Shown piece after piece: positions 21,166 through 34,300 of a stretch of DNA of 44,021 nt. Position 1 is the stretch's first letter. Each line of letters begins with the position of its first letter. Under the pieces are notes generated by a model. It was not told the origin of the DNA. It saw nothing but the letters and a program-made list of their open reading frames with translations, and ran no database searches. The stretch is from Azolla pinnata (lineage: Eukaryota > Streptophyta > Polypodiopsida > Salviniales > Salviniaceae). The position numbers and the translations under genes were made by a program. The stretch lies in contig JBBBWG010031164.1 of the NCBI GenBank assembly GCA_037176905.1, positions 2,180-46,200 on the forward strand, given 5' to 3'.

Positions 21166-24100
21166 CTAGAGAAGCTTTTCTGCAATTTGAACAGCGTTTA
21201 GAGCTGCTCCTTTCCGAATTTGATCACCGCAAACAAAAATATCCAACCTGAATTTGTAAGAAAAGAAAAAAATTAAGTACTCTTGATTAATGAGAGGGAC
21301 GCTAAGAAACAAAATAAAGGCTGGAGAAGATTTAGCATCATTACCCATAGTTAGAATCCAGCGAGATATCCTGTCTCACTCTGCCAACAGCGACAGCATC
21401 TTTATTGGATACCTTAAAACATAAAAGTTTGCATGGATATTGAAGCTTAGATCCTTAAACAATGAGAAATGCTGTAGTGCTTTTGCACATTTAAGACCAT
21501 GAGTACAAGTCTTGATCAATGAGTTATACTAATGCCCAATCACAAAAGAAAAATCACCTTAGGAGAATCACATAATACTACATAAACTATAGATCTGCCT
21601 CCTCAAGATTGATGTGAAAAGAATAATATAACCCCTTCCCATGACGAGAAATGAGAAGAATAATACAAAGGTAAAATGCAACAAAGTGAACAAAATCTTG
21701 ATACCTCGAGGGGTGTTGGAAAATTATTAGCTTGCCTATCATCAATTACCACCACACCTTCTGCTTTCCGTAAGAGTTCTCTTGCCGTATCCTGAAAAGA
21801 CAATATTGAATAATAACAAAATTTGTTAATTTAGAAACTATTTAGCAAAGCATCCACACTTTTCTCCAAAAATTCCAAAATCCAGATTTCTCTTGCCTTC
21901 TGTCAAATACGCATTTTGTTATGACACAGACGAGCTGTGCTGAAATATTTTACCTCATTCAACGGGTTCTCAAAATGAAGATTGACACTTTCTGCATGTG
22001 CACGCATGACAGGTACACGAATACATGTCGCAGTTACTTTCACATCTGGATAATTCTGCACACAGAAATAGCCGAGGATGTGATCAAATATGAATAACAA
22101 TGATCAATAAAATTTATCCATGTTCCTTTCTTCATCATCCATTGAATGCTAGGCATACTTGTCCATTTATATACAGTACTGAAAGTAGCTGATTATACTC
22201 CACTTATACATATAATTAAATATTCCTCTCACTCTCTATTTATTTATTTATTTAAATCTCTCCCCAAAAACCAATACAATTGATTCTTAGGAAAATCATC
22301 ACTTTGCAGGAAGCCATTGATAAGCAAGTCTAAGCCTTCATAAAGGAAAACACGGAATTGTATCCAGTTCCTATCATGGAAAGGGAGAATCTCAGAAAAC
22401 TAAATGTGATACCACCATCAACACAATAAAGAAATTTGAGGAAGTGAAAGGAAGTAAAGTTGTGAGTTTGGAGGCAAGTGATCAACATGCATTGATGGCA
22501 GAGAGAAAGGCATGTGCCACGTCATAATTAAATCTAAAAATGTATATAAAAAAAGTCATGGGCTAAAGTTGAGGTAGGGAATGGTAATGTAATTCAGATT
22601 CTCCCCTCATGCAAGTAATGAACAAAACGAAACAAATGTGCAAAATGTTGATGTCCTACAGTTGAAAAAGAAAACAATGTCAAGTGTCATGCTCAACTTG
22701 CAGAACAACGTAACAGAACTATCAGATGAATTTGATATTTTACTTGCTAAACTCACAGAACCTAAACGTACTTAGTCTCCTTAGTTATATGTTATTCTTC
22801 GAAGGTATCCTGGATCACTCACAAACATTTCCACTTTACAATAGACTACAAAAATTGGATCACAGGGCTCTACATATTGATCTTAAAAGGATTTGAGCAA
22901 GTGAAGTTGAACAATACTGCAATAAAACAACATTTGTGGGTAATTTTAAAAGAGCATCTATACATATGCAAAGATGGTCGGGGGTATGTTACAAAAAGTA
23001 CGATTCCTTGGTACAAATGAAAGCCTTCAAGGAAATCATTCTCTTATGCATAAAAAAACGTCTCTCAACGAAGCATATACCTTGCATAAACTGTAGTAGC
23101 TCAGAGAAGAAATGGTTTCTGAGAATGGTTTAACGTTAGAGTGTAAATGGAAGGCATAAAAAAAATTTCTAGACTAATTGTAGTAGATCAAAAAAGAATT
23201 GGTTTGATGAGGAATGGAAATCAACCCAAAAGAATTTTATGAGTATAAATATGGTTGCAGAATGAAAACTACAAAAAATAACTCTCACCTCTGCCTTGAT
23301 CGACAAACTCATACCCTCTATCTTTTTCTACCAAATTCCAACTGCTAGATTTGTTGGTAAATGCCTCAGCTATCAGCATTCGTAAAGAATGCCAGAGCAG
23401 ATCTTTCCAAGCTTTGAATATGGTGCAAACACACTACATTTATTAGGATGAAAAGAGAAAAACATAACGTACCCAGATCTTTCTAGTTTCTTTGACGAGT
23501 TTCATTTCTTCTTCATTATAGCCATTCGTTTGTACTGCAGAGTTATGGCTGAACAAATTGAAGGCGTACTATACACATAACGCAAACGAATAAGAGAAGC
23601 CTATAAATATATTAAACCTTCAAATTTTAAATAAGAAGATAGAATGAGGACCCATTATGATACCTGCCGATTAAAGATATTACATGTGGGGGGCTTGCCA
23701 TCCAAAACCTGATCAAAACAACAATAAAAATATTAATGTTACCACTCCAGAAATGTTTGAGATTTATCAAAGAGTAAGGGTGTGTATCCACTTATTAAAG
23801 AACAGATATAAATCTCGCTATCTCCAGATTTTAGATATTTACAAGAATACCCCCAAGTTGTTTTAAACTTCAGTAATATCGATCTGAGGTACCTAATTTT
23901 GCAGCACAGAGATGCATCCTTCTCATTTGGGGAAAGTTAAGCGTATTTCCAGTGCTTTAAGTTAAGACAGTTGAGTTGATAAACGACCTTCAAGCCACAA
24001 AATATGGGCATTAAGAGTTCAGCATAAATCAACCTCACGTGTTTGTTGTTCTAGCTCAGCCATAGCAGCTGCGCCAGCTCCACTAGCCGCCTGATATGTA

Positions 24101-25860
24101 CTTACAACCATTCTCTTCACCTAAACAAAAGAGAGAAATATATTTATAAAAACACCTCATAGAGCTGTATTGATAACAGGTATGGTCTCCCTTACCTTAG
24201 CATGACGATGCAAAGGGGTAGCAGCAACCAAGCATATAATCGTTGAGCAATTTGGATTAGCAATGAGTGCTCCTTTCTTGTTCCTCAGTTTGATGTGGGA
24301 CATAGCGTCCAGATTCACCTACCATTCAGAAATTGAGGATTACATACAATCAAATGATGTGATTCATAAGTAGCATTACGTATGGCACTGCCTATTACCT
24401 CAGGAATAACAAGTGGGACTCCTTCATCCATACGGAATGCAGAGCTGTTGTCTACCACAATACAACCCTGATCTACAGCAATAGGGCCAAACTGTTTGCT
24501 GAAAATAACAGAACTTGTAAGGACAGACACCCTTTTTAAAACGCATGGGTTAATATCAACAAAGGCATCAATTATTACTGTTCTGCTTCACTACAACTAA
24601 GATCGAAAGATGAAAAACACAGACCTTGGTCAACTATCTTGCACAAGAAAAGTCAAACTTTCCTAGGAGACTTTAAATCTCTACAAATTTTCAATTAATG
24701 TATTGCGGAAACTTGCATATGTAAAGAAGATTTAATAGCGCAATTCCATACCTGATGGATCCTCCAGCACTAAACAATGCAATGTCAACTCCTTTAAAGC
24801 TGTCAGCAGTAAGTTCCTCTACTTCAACCTCTTGACCCTACGAAAACCAAGTGGCTCATTGTGATTGACAGTCTGGTGAAAAGTGAACTAGGTAAACAAC
24901 TCAACTTTCTCTGCTCGTATTATGATCAGCTGGAAACCTTGCTCAACTCAACTTGAGCAATACGAATTCAGATGCGAGCTTTTATAAAGCTACAAATGAG
25001 CAATACAGGGAATCTTCCGTAGGGATTATGAGCAATATTATGTAGGGATTCCCTCTTTTAACTTTTGCTATCATTCACTTTTCCTTGGATAATATTCATT
25101 TCTTTAACGTAGAGTGGAACTAAGTAAGGACGAAATGCATCTCTATAATGAGTAGTGAAACAAGATTATGGAAGGATTCTGATTACGGAAGGATTCCTCA
25201 CTTCAGCTTCAGAATCATGCACTTTCTCTTTCGGATAAGCATCGTCTCCATTATCTACACTAAGATTATTTTACCTCCAGATTCCTCGTTTTAGATTTGC
25301 AATCAAGTACAGAATATATTCATCTCTCAATCTGCATACAAACTCACCACATATGCCAAGCAGTCTTTGACCCACATTGACCCATCTCTTTTTCTCGAGT
25401 GCAAGTCAACACCAAAAAAAAAAAAGGCAACGCATTTTAACGGAAACAACTGGACCAGGGAGGAGGGAACACGGGAGGAATGGGGGGATCACAGCTGAGA
25501 AATGGAGCACACCTCGAACGTGATGCGCTTCCCGGCAGACCGTTTGCTGGCGAGGAGTTTGATAGACCGGTAGGGGAAAGCCCGCTCCGACAAGACGCTG
25601 AGGAACTCTTGGCCGACGGCCCCCGTGACTCCCACCACCGCGACGCACGGGCCTTGGTCGGTGAGGCCCATCCGGACGGCTCGACGCCGGGGAATGCGAT
25701 TCGAGGTCCTAGGGTTCGGAAGCGGGGGAAAAGAAGAACGCAGTGCATGGCCTCTCTTCCAGGAACAGGAGGAGGAGGAGGAGGAGGAGGAGGAGGAAGG
25801 AGAAGGAGAAGGAGGAGAGAAAGACGAAGGAGAGCGCATCGACAAGCTTGAAGCCGCCAT
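21166..25860 (-). CDS. ASD: Aspartate-semialdehyde dehydrogenase, plastid
   Basis: Reduces beta-aspartyl phosphate to aspartate semialdehyde with NADPH, the step before the branch to lysine and to threonine, methionine and isoleucine; in plants it acts in plastids. Exons on the minus strand: 25860-25513, 24837-24752, 24498-24399, 24318-24196, 24120-24034, 23708-23664, 23568-23473, 22055-21954, 21791-21705, 21412-21345, 21247-21166; 1224 nt, 407 aa, every phase agrees. Residues 1 to about 63 are a Ser/Pro/Arg-rich transit peptide with a long Ser run, followed by MGLTDQGPCVAVVGVTGAVG, the NADP-binding Rossmann start. Other family runs are ALFSAGGSISKQFGPIA, VVDNSSAFRMDEGVPLVIPE, the catalytic-Cys motif NPNCSTIICL, YQAASGAGAAAM, RVPVMRAHAESV and the end GDQIRKGAALNAVQIAEKLL. 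Nothing essential is missing. Exon 6 has only 45 nt, and intron 7 is the longest at 1417 bases. Confidence 0.97.
25766..25798. repeat. (GGA)n trinucleotide run inside the ASADH transit peptide
   Basis: About eleven GGA units on the plus strand read as TCC on the coding strand and produce a serine homopolymer in the transit peptide, so its length probably varies between alleles without affecting the enzyme. Confidence 0.85.
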
Positions 25861-26104
25861 GGCGATCGATCGATCGATGGCGCTCGCAGAGAAGAGAGAA
25901 GCAGGGGCGCAGGGCAGTATCTAGGAATTGCAGGGAATGCCCTTCACTCCTCAAGTCTCTTGAGACTCATAAGTTTCTCTTATTATCAAGGAATGCCCCT
26001 GGGATTCTGGGCCCAGAGAATGGGGGGTCTGTTTGTCTATTGAAGTTGGTTAAGTTGGTTAAGTTGGTTAAGTTGGTTAAGTTTGTTGTCAAATTGTTTG
26101 AAGA

Positions 26105-26105
26105 A

Positions 26106-26139
<34 letters not shown>

Positions 26140-26162
26140 GATGATGATGATGATGATGATGC
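26105..26162. repeat. (ATG)n-(GTG)n-(ATG)n trinucleotide microsatellite
   Basis: A run of GAT/ATG triplets with a central block of five GGT triplets. No reading frame through it resembles a protein. Confidence 0.9.
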
Positions 26163-26921
26163 GGGTCAGATAAAACCCCGTTTTGTACAGATCAAACCGA
26201 ATGATAGACAAGCCCATTTTCGCTGAATCAATCGGACAATCTTGGGGTGGGCCGATATGTTTGGGCAAAGTTGCCCTCCCGAGTTCCCGATTTCTTTGAG
26301 CACGTGAGAGAACCTGCGATTCACACCTGGTATCCGGGCAGACTCTGGAAACGCTCGATACCAGATTCTGTCGCTGAAAGAGCGTTTGCGATCACTAGCA
26401 ATTGAGCGTTCGGAAGAAAGAAGAACCAGCAGCAGTTCAAAGGGTTCCAGCGATTTCACGATTCAAGCGATGTTTGCTTACACAAGATGGCGATCGACTC
26501 GGGAAGGTGGATAATGTGGATTCCGAGGAATTACATTTAAGCGAGACCTCTGTCTAGCCTACTAGTTAAAGTTAGTGCCTTGAGCTGGAGGGCACCGATC
26601 GAGAAGCCACACCTCTATCCCAAATCAGCACACAGATTTGATCATCTGGGTGGCGAAATCCAAACCACCTCTAGCGATTGATGAGCTTCTCCAGTACTAG
26701 TCGGCCGCATGCCATGTCAAGAGCGCTTCACAAGGCGAGGATCGTGCAAGCCATCGCCATCGATCGAAGCGAGAAGCCAACACCCAATCGATCGATCGAT
26801 CGATCGACAGATGCGCGCGGTGGTCAAAGGGGAGAGACGAAGAAACGGAGAGGGACAGTGGGATCTTTGAGCATACGAGTTTCAGTCGGGCGAACAAATG
26901 ATGGGTGGGATCAAACATGGA

Positions 26922-26951
26922 TTAGGGTTAGGGTTAGGGTTAGGGTTAGGG
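26922..26951 (+). repeat. (TTAGGG)5 hexamer array
   Basis: Five perfect TTAGGG units, followed by TTGAGG. This is the six-base telomere word, unlike the seven-base TTTAGGG array at 11921-11969 in the same window. It could be a degenerate interstitial telomere repeat or an ordinary hexamer microsatellite. Confidence 0.95.
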
Positions 26952-27080
26952 TTGAGGTAAGGGAGAGGGCTTCTTCCCACCTCTATGCGCAGTAGTCGGA
27001 TCGTGGTGCGTGTTGGGGCCATCGGGGGTATAATCGAGAAACAGCTTCTGTCGTCCGCCCATTGCCATGCCCACCATCTA

Positions 27081-27109
27081 GACACACACACACACACACA
27101 CACACACAC
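27081..27109. repeat. (AC)n microsatellite
   Basis: About fourteen AC dinucleotides without interruption, about 40 bases before the small candidate frame at 27151. Confidence 0.95.
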
Positions 27110-27150
27110 CCGATTGCGATCAACAAGCGATTTCAATACAAGAAGCAACA

Positions 27151-27426
27151 ATGAAGACGATCCCGTATCTTCTTACACTTGCTCTCGCGTCGGAGGTGAA
27201 GGGGTGGTCGCTTCTCGCGTCTCGCGGCTTCGCGCCGGCCTCAGATGCTGGGAATAATGCCCATCCATCCCAGACCACATACATGGTGAGATCGATCCGG
27301 AGTTTCATACACAAACAAACAAAGCGAGGAAGAGGAAGAAGAAACACGACATTCATTCATTCACTCATTCATTCATTCATTCATTCATCCATTGGTTCGC
27401 TCCCAAGAGAAAAAACGCGTCGTTAG
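27151..27426 (+). CDS. Candidate small secreted or organellar protein, doubtful
   Basis: A 91-codon frame starts in a good context (AACAATGAAG) with a hydrophobic N-terminus, MKTIPYLLTLALASEVKGW, which could serve as a signal peptide or presequence. After residue 45 the codon ATG is followed by GTGAGAT, a plausible donor, and from there the frame enters Arg/Lys-rich sequence and an ATTC microsatellite that reads as Phe-Ile-His-Ser repeats. If it is a gene, the real protein is probably the first 45 residues spliced to an exon I could not find. No family is recognised and chance is a fair alternative. Confidence 0.2.
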   Translation: MKTIPYLLTLALASEVKGWSLLASRGFAPASDAGNNAHPSQTTYMVRSIRSFIHKQTKRGRGRRNTTFIHSLIHSFIHSSIGSLPREKTRR

Positions 27427-27530
27427 TTAGAACGAATGCAAGAGAGAAAACCAATCTAAAGAGAAACTATCTATGGACTTACAATGATATGATGCATTCA
27501 TTCATTCATTCATTCATTCATCCATTCATT
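27351..27530. repeat. Two (ATTC)n tetranucleotide arrays
   Basis: Arrays at 27351-27393 and 27495-27530 share the CATT/ATTC unit and both end ATTCATCCATT. They are about 100 bases apart and may be copies of each other. Confidence 0.85.
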
Positions 27531-30500
27531 TGTAGCTAGCTAGCTACTTACGGGGCGCCAATGGCCGAGCTGGTCGTGTGTGCACCACATCCACAGCCAA
27601 CGCGAGGGCGAGGGCGAGGGCGAGGGCGCAGAAGTGTCGAAGATGTCGGGGCCGTTGCATCCCGAGAGGCGGAGCTGCTATGAACATGTGCTGAGAGGAG
27701 GAGGAACTGCTAAGAATATAGATGTGGATCCAATGTACATGCATATAGATTCATGTATACTTTGGTCTTATATATAGGTGCATATGGCCATGCCCCACAA
27801 TTGCTACTAAATTGAGTCAATCATTGTGCCCTTGTTTTCATGCCATGATGCTCCACTTCTTTTATGCATTATCCCTCTTGGGGAGTGGAGGAGTAGACCT
27901 CTTTGGATTATTATAGTATGAAGCGCCCAGCAACAGACAGATCGACAGACAAATCGAGCTTGTACAAGCCCAGTATTGTTATTTATCGTCTCTTATTTAC
28001 GTCCCGATTGAAACCTCACCCCCATGTGATTGCGAATGCGCAGATGCAGATTAGTGCCCCCGACACTATCCCCTGCTGCATCACGTGATCGGTCCGATCC
28101 GCAGACGCTTATCTGGCCCTCTTCCGACATTAACAATACAAAAAAGACCGAGTCGGAACTCCGCCGGAGAGACGGCGAGCTCCAAAAGACAAGAGTCAGA
28201 GAGAGGATCAGATAAGCTCTCCACGACTCGCCCCGTGGACCCCCAGATGATACCGAAAGAATCCCGGCTCTCTGGCTTACAAGAAAAAAAGAAACCGGTA
28301 TCTTGCAGATTCCTCTCTTCTTGTCCGACTTGACATGTGCGCCTGCATGCAATGCCAGAGAATCGGAACTTTAGTTCACCCTGATCCATCCATAATGGAA
28401 GCCATATTCTCGCGAGCATTATTGTGATCACACACACATCTTGTCGGATTTCCCAAGAGGTGGGGGAGGCCTCGATCCCCATGCCCACGCACTTGTCAAA
28501 GCCAGAAAGATCCTTTAATCCTCAAACACGATGCAAAGCCGAATTAAGTAAAGGCCATCGTCGAATTCCTCATTTGCTTTTCGCCATCCGAGCTTATATC
28601 TTTCACTTACTTGATGGATTATGCTGCTTGATCACACACACTTGATTTATTATACACATATACTAAGCAGTTTTGTTTTTACCACTAATCAGAATACCTG
28701 AGGAGATGCTCCCCTATCACAATCAAGGGGCAAAACCACGGTTCTTACGGATACCATCCGAGCTGGAATACCAGGGGCTCGAATAACAACATCAGGGCAC
28801 CATGCAAACACCAAGGGATCCTTAAAATATCATCTGATTTAGAGATCATGGGTTCAAATCTCGCTTATAAGGAGCTCAATTACGTCGTCAAAGAACCAAC
28901 GCATGTTTTAAGTAAGACAAGAGGCATGTGAGCCCTCTTTCAATCGTCCACGATAGTATGGATTTCAATAAGCATTCAAGTTAGGGAGCGATCCCCGACT
29001 CCTCTTTCCGTTCCTTCATTATCGATTAGTACAGTCCTAACAGCCACCTAACATTTGCAAGCTAACAAGTCATACATAGCTCACTGAAGCTAGTCATTGA
29101 AAGCTCGCTTCAGCGATCATCACCTTTGCTTGGATCTAATCCTCCACTCTTTATCACGATTCATGTACGGGCTCACATGGAACAAGCTCTTATTGCTTAG
29201 AAATGAATGATACCTTGACTAAATGGAAGCCAGCCATGACGACGATCGCGTCGTGGGCAGAATGACAGTGGAGTGATAAAAGAAAACAGCATATACATTG
29301 CAACAAAAGTGTCTGTAGCATATGATGCCATGTCTATTCTAATCACTCTTGACAGGCTTTGTAGGGTTGAAAGGCCCATGTTACATCATGTCCGTTTTGT
29401 TACTTTCTCTATTCAAACGAAGAGAATAACTTGGAACAAGCACGGGCTCGCTAGGGATGATGTGATTCGGATCATTTCCTTGTCATTATTAACTTGTTTT
29501 GAGTGAAAACCAACAGACTCTTGAATCTGGTTTCAGATGGATCTCGAGAGGGCTGTGCCTTTTGGGTGCTGAAGTGGGAATGGAACTCGAGATTACACCC
29601 GAGAGGCAAATTATACCATTATTGCTTTTGCTTTGGAAGTTTGCCCAAACTCCCTCTTGCAAGTAGAGCAACAGGGCTTAATTGTGTAACTACTAATCTA
29701 CCATATGATACATGTGACCTAATGTTGGTATTTCACTCAATTCTGCGACAAAGGTTAATATGACATTTGTGTGATCAAGAAAGAAGGAAACATCAGGGCC
29801 AAAGTCACAAGGAAAATTATCATTCATTCCCTTTCCACAGGGGGTTACGAGTCATGAATCCTCAACAACAGTGTCAGGCCTTGGTACCTAAGTTCACTGT
29901 TAGGAGCTTACTTCCTTGTGCACATCTACGGAGTAGTCTTTCACTTCCAGGATCTACATTGTTTGCCCCAAGAGCAAGGGGACTGGTAGAAACTAGGTTT
30001 TTCTTGCAGAGCTCAATTGCAATGACTTCCTAACACCTGGAGGAAACAGGAACTTATTAAAGAGATTTGTAATGCATGGATATAACTTTGAACGAGATTT
30101 TCACCCTTACGCTTAGAAGAATAGGGCAAAGTCTATTATTGATGGGCAGATGTGAGTCAATAGCAATATGTACCAGCAAATCACTTCAGGATTTCAAGAA
30201 GCTCCTCGTAAGATTTGAAATCAAGTGGGACCCTAGAGAGTTCTGACTTTGTCTCATCCTCATACATAAATCTGTTAAACCTTTTATTGGGTGATCTCTG
30301 GTTCATGCTTTGGGCCATGATCTAGTTTCAGAAAATGGGGGGGCATACCTATCACCATGTGGTAAACAATGGGATATGGTCCTAGGCTTAGATCTAGGTT
30401 CATATGGAAGACGATATGCAATGAAGTTTCCTACTGAGACAATCGAGCTGGACAGAATTCACACCTAAAGGAGACAATGTGATTTCAATGAAAGGATCAT

Positions 30501-31304
30501 CAGATATAAAAAGATCATCAGATAACATATTTAAAGAATGACTCACCTTTCATGATGCTTGAAGCAGAGAATACAATAAGCTCCACCAAACTGGCTATTT
30601 CCACCTTCCTCCTGCCACCTCTGAGTGCAAGTAATGATTTAAGTAAGGATATGAAGATTCATCAAAATGATTAAGTTAGGACAGGTGCTCATTATGGAGT
30701 AAATTAGTAATAAATCTACATCTTATCTTCAAGTGATCCAAGTTCTATATGTCCTACCCCGCTCTCTAAAACGGCAGCTCTAGTCATTCACTACCGCTAA
30801 CCCAATCTCTATCCATTTGGCAAAAGTATCACAACATGCAAAATATTCAGGATTATCTTTAAAATATCCTGAATTGATCAAAATTGTCAAGGTTACCTCT
30901 CAAAAATATCACAACTTTGGTACACCTACCAACATGATCTTCATTCAAAGACATGGGAGAATATAAATAGAGTTGATCAAATACTACAGCAATACAACTT
31001 TCACATGGAATTACGTACACGAGCACATGGATCTTCAAAACAAAGCAATGTGAAACGGCTATTACTCAACAACAAAGCCCTTGCGAGCACATTAGATGGT
31101 ATTGTCTTTGACATGTCTGCGCTATATGAAAAAATGATGCAATTATTACAACTAGATTATGGCACAGCATGAGAATATGCTTGAACCCTGGCCCCTCCAA
31201 CTTAAAATCATTGCGCTTTACAAAGGACATTGCTAGACAGTTTTCTCTGGACATGTCACAGAGGAAAGTGACAATGAAAGAGAGAAAGCTAATGGACCTA
31301 AAGA

Positions 31305-34300
31305 CTATTTCTTGATACAGAAAGAAGAGCACAAGCAGGGGGGTAACACACAAATTGATTGTGGCCCGGGAGCATTAGAAATCCTCGTTTTATCCGCAGA
31401 AGGTAAACCAACTATGGGTGGCCTGACATAACCTGCAACCAAAGGAATGCACGTCAATGAGATAAGCGCTCTACTTCCTGCATTCCTTGGAATAGAAAAG
31501 AATCCCTTTTTTCTTCCAGCAATCATCCAGTGGTCTGGATCCACTTCAACTTCATATGATAGCTCCTCTCCATCCTCCTGCCAAAACATGAGAAATCAGT
31601 AAGCAAAAGGGAGCATATAGCCAGAGATGAATAGCACCCAATATATTCTTGATTTGGTAATTCTTGATACAGAATGTTACCTCACAGTTTGCTGTGCTCC
31701 TTTTTACAGCAGTGCAGATACCTTCTTTGATTCTTTCTATTCTCCATTGTATCAAGATTTGGTCTCCCACACAAGGATTGTTGCATGGAAGAGGTAGCAT
31801 TCCAACAGCAAGTAATGGCTCCAAATTTGGCATTTGCAAAGCCACAGAGCTTCTGAAATGCAGTCCAATGTCTTTTCCACTATCCCTATCAGTTTCAAAA
31901 CAGGTGCTTGGAGAATGTGCACCTATTGTTCTGTCCCCTAATATTGAGTACTTTATGTCTAAAATGCTTTCTTTATTCAGTTGACCTTCTGTGGTACCTG
32001 CAGTTAAGAGGTTTCACATTTCTTACCTTCAAAAACACTCTGACCCTCCCAATACAGTAAATTCAAACTGAAAAAATGTTACCATTTTCTTTCCCTGATG
32101 CCTGTACACAAACTGTGAACAGCAGGGCTGATTCTGTTGATGGAGCCATAACAAGTGGCAATATGCCAGAAGGAAACGAGCCATTATTGAGGCCATCTAG
32201 ATGTGCAAAACCAGGTTGCAACTGCAATTGAGCATCTTCTATGATAATTGTTGCATTTAGTTGAGATATAAGTGTCACCTGAATGAGAAAGGAGCTCTGT
32301 CAATATCTATCTATCTATCCATCCATCTATCCATCTATCTCTTTCTCCCTCTTTCTCCTCTCTCTCTCTCTCTCGACGAATTGTGGTTCCTACGTCATTG
32401 TACTTCAATCACAGTTTAAGGTCACCTACCAATTTTACAATATTCACATGAATCCGTTCCATAGGTTCAAGCTTTTCATGTTGGCAATAAAAATTCATTA
32501 ATTTACTTGTCTTACCTGGCACTCACCTTCGCAAACCTTTCTTTCATGGACTTCTTCTTGGCCATGTATATTTCGAATGCTGATGGCTGGAGGTAGAGAG
32601 TTACAAAACCACCTTTCTAGGATACTGCCCAAGATTTTCATTCTCCGTAGGAGAGATGGGTCAACACCCCCACTCTCTATAAAAAGGGAGGGGATATGTT
32701 AGGTGAAAATGTGGGCCCTACTAAAATGTACAAAGTCGGACTGGCAACTAACTACTCAATTTGGAGAACATCGCTATAGCTCAAAAAAGGTTAGTGAATT
32801 CGTCCAACTAATCCAACAAAAAGACAGCTGCTGTGGTTTCAGCATGTCAAACTGATGAAGCGGGATCCAATCACCACCATTACTGCACTTGATTTGCTGA
32901 TTTCGATTGCTTTAAAACTCTGAAAAAGTCCTTGTATCCAAAGAAAGTTTTAAAACACTAAAAAAGTTATCCTAACCTTTACAAAATTTCCGAACTCACT
33001 GAATGTATCCAATTTGAGGGTTTCCTAAACTAGCCATTAACCAGGAAGGTAAGCATCAATTGCAAAAAACTAAATTCCTATATACAGTTTTCTCGCATGA
33101 TTGTATATAAATATTCAAAGACAAATTTCTTGAGGTTCAGGCCGTGATATATTCTACAAGCAGGTAACATTAAATCTCCAGAACTCCATATTCTCGTAAT
33201 CATAGCAATATTTGAGGCCTGGATGAATTTCACCATTAAATTTTTCTTTTACCCCTGGAATAGCTTTATTTCAAAGATATTGTCTTCGAAGATGTGGACA
33301 TTCTTCTTAAAGATTACCATAGAAGCGAAAAATGTAACACAACTATATAGGATTGAGACTTGGAGTATGATAAAAGAAAATGTAAGATAAAAGGATGCAT
33401 AAGTACGTACTTGGAGGAGCAATGTAGCTCCATTGCCCTTTGGAACCACTCGTGAAAGTATCCGTAATGGCTCCAAGTATTGAACAGTTAATGTTCTGAA
33501 ACATGAACCAGGTCAAAATTCTTATAAATCTTCATAAAAAATCTCACACAAGCTGGCGTTAATAATTATGAATCGATTTCCAATTTATAAGAACGAAAAT
33601 TTATTGTTGATGGTTTCATATCTAAATAATTCTATAAGAACCATCACACATTTTATTATGTTAATGTGCACACAGAATGAGAAATGGGTTTGTATATGGG
33701 AGAAATTAACAAGTTCATACTTCTCATAGAGTCTGTTATGGGATGCCCCAAACTCAAGCTTGAGATCCAGCTTCCTTACACCAACAGTCTGGGAATCCTT
33801 CAGGACATTTGTTTTATATTTCTTTGTTTCTTGTACAGATGAAGTGTATTCATTAGACAGGCCATCATCCGCAACTATAGCATTGATACTGCGACTGCCT
33901 AGAGACTTTATCGCAGATGAAGAAAGTGGAGGACTAGAAACAATGCCATTTGATTTTTCCTGAACAGCTTTAACCCTTAGCCATAATACTGATGACTGTT
34001 CACTTGCCCAATCAGGAAGTGAAACTCTCCCAGCTTTGAGTTCCAAAACTTGACTATCTTTGCCCGTATGGCTTGTTTCCCTGGATTGGTGTTTCTGTGT
34101 GCTTCCTTTGAGTAGACTTTCTGCCATTTCCAGTTCGCAAAGTTGTGGATCTTCAATGTGCAGATCTGCTCCTGATACTATATTTAAAACAGAACCCTTG
34201 AGAGAGTAATCAATCGGTCTAATAATCAAGCCAAGCCATTGCAGTTCATTCATTAGCAATCCCCAGGAGACCACAGATGTTATCTCTAAAAGTGGGCGCG

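Larger units (their letters stand above)
25861..31304. other. 5.4-kb region without a recognised gene, SSR-dense at its left end
   Basis: This lies between the ASADH start and the TRS130 stop, so it holds the ASADH promoter and the TRS130 3' UTR. Simple repeats crowd 26.0-27.7 kb: (AAGTTGGTT)4 at 26043-26078, ATG/GTG triplets at 26105-26162, (ATCG)n near 26787-26806, (TTAGGG)5 at 26922-26951, (AC)n at 27081-27109, (ATTC)n at 27351-27393 and 27495-27530, and (GAGGGC)4 near 27604-27628. From 28 kb on the sequence is more complex but shows no gene, tRNA or complete transposon that I can recognise. Confidence 0.6.

Noticed and set aside
28780..28890. B-box-like word GGTTCAAATCT near 28851, suggesting a tRNA or SINE
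   Set aside because: No matching A-box, cloverleaf or poly(A)/T tail could be assembled around it.
29767..30033. 88-codon plus-strand frame in the intergenic region
   Set aside because: No recognisable motif, and neighbouring frames of similar length occur on the other strand.
32540..33400. Possible extra TRS130 exon in the 1132-base intron
   Set aside because: Exons 16 and 17 join directly in phase and match the remembered TRS130 order; nothing in between reads as conserved.
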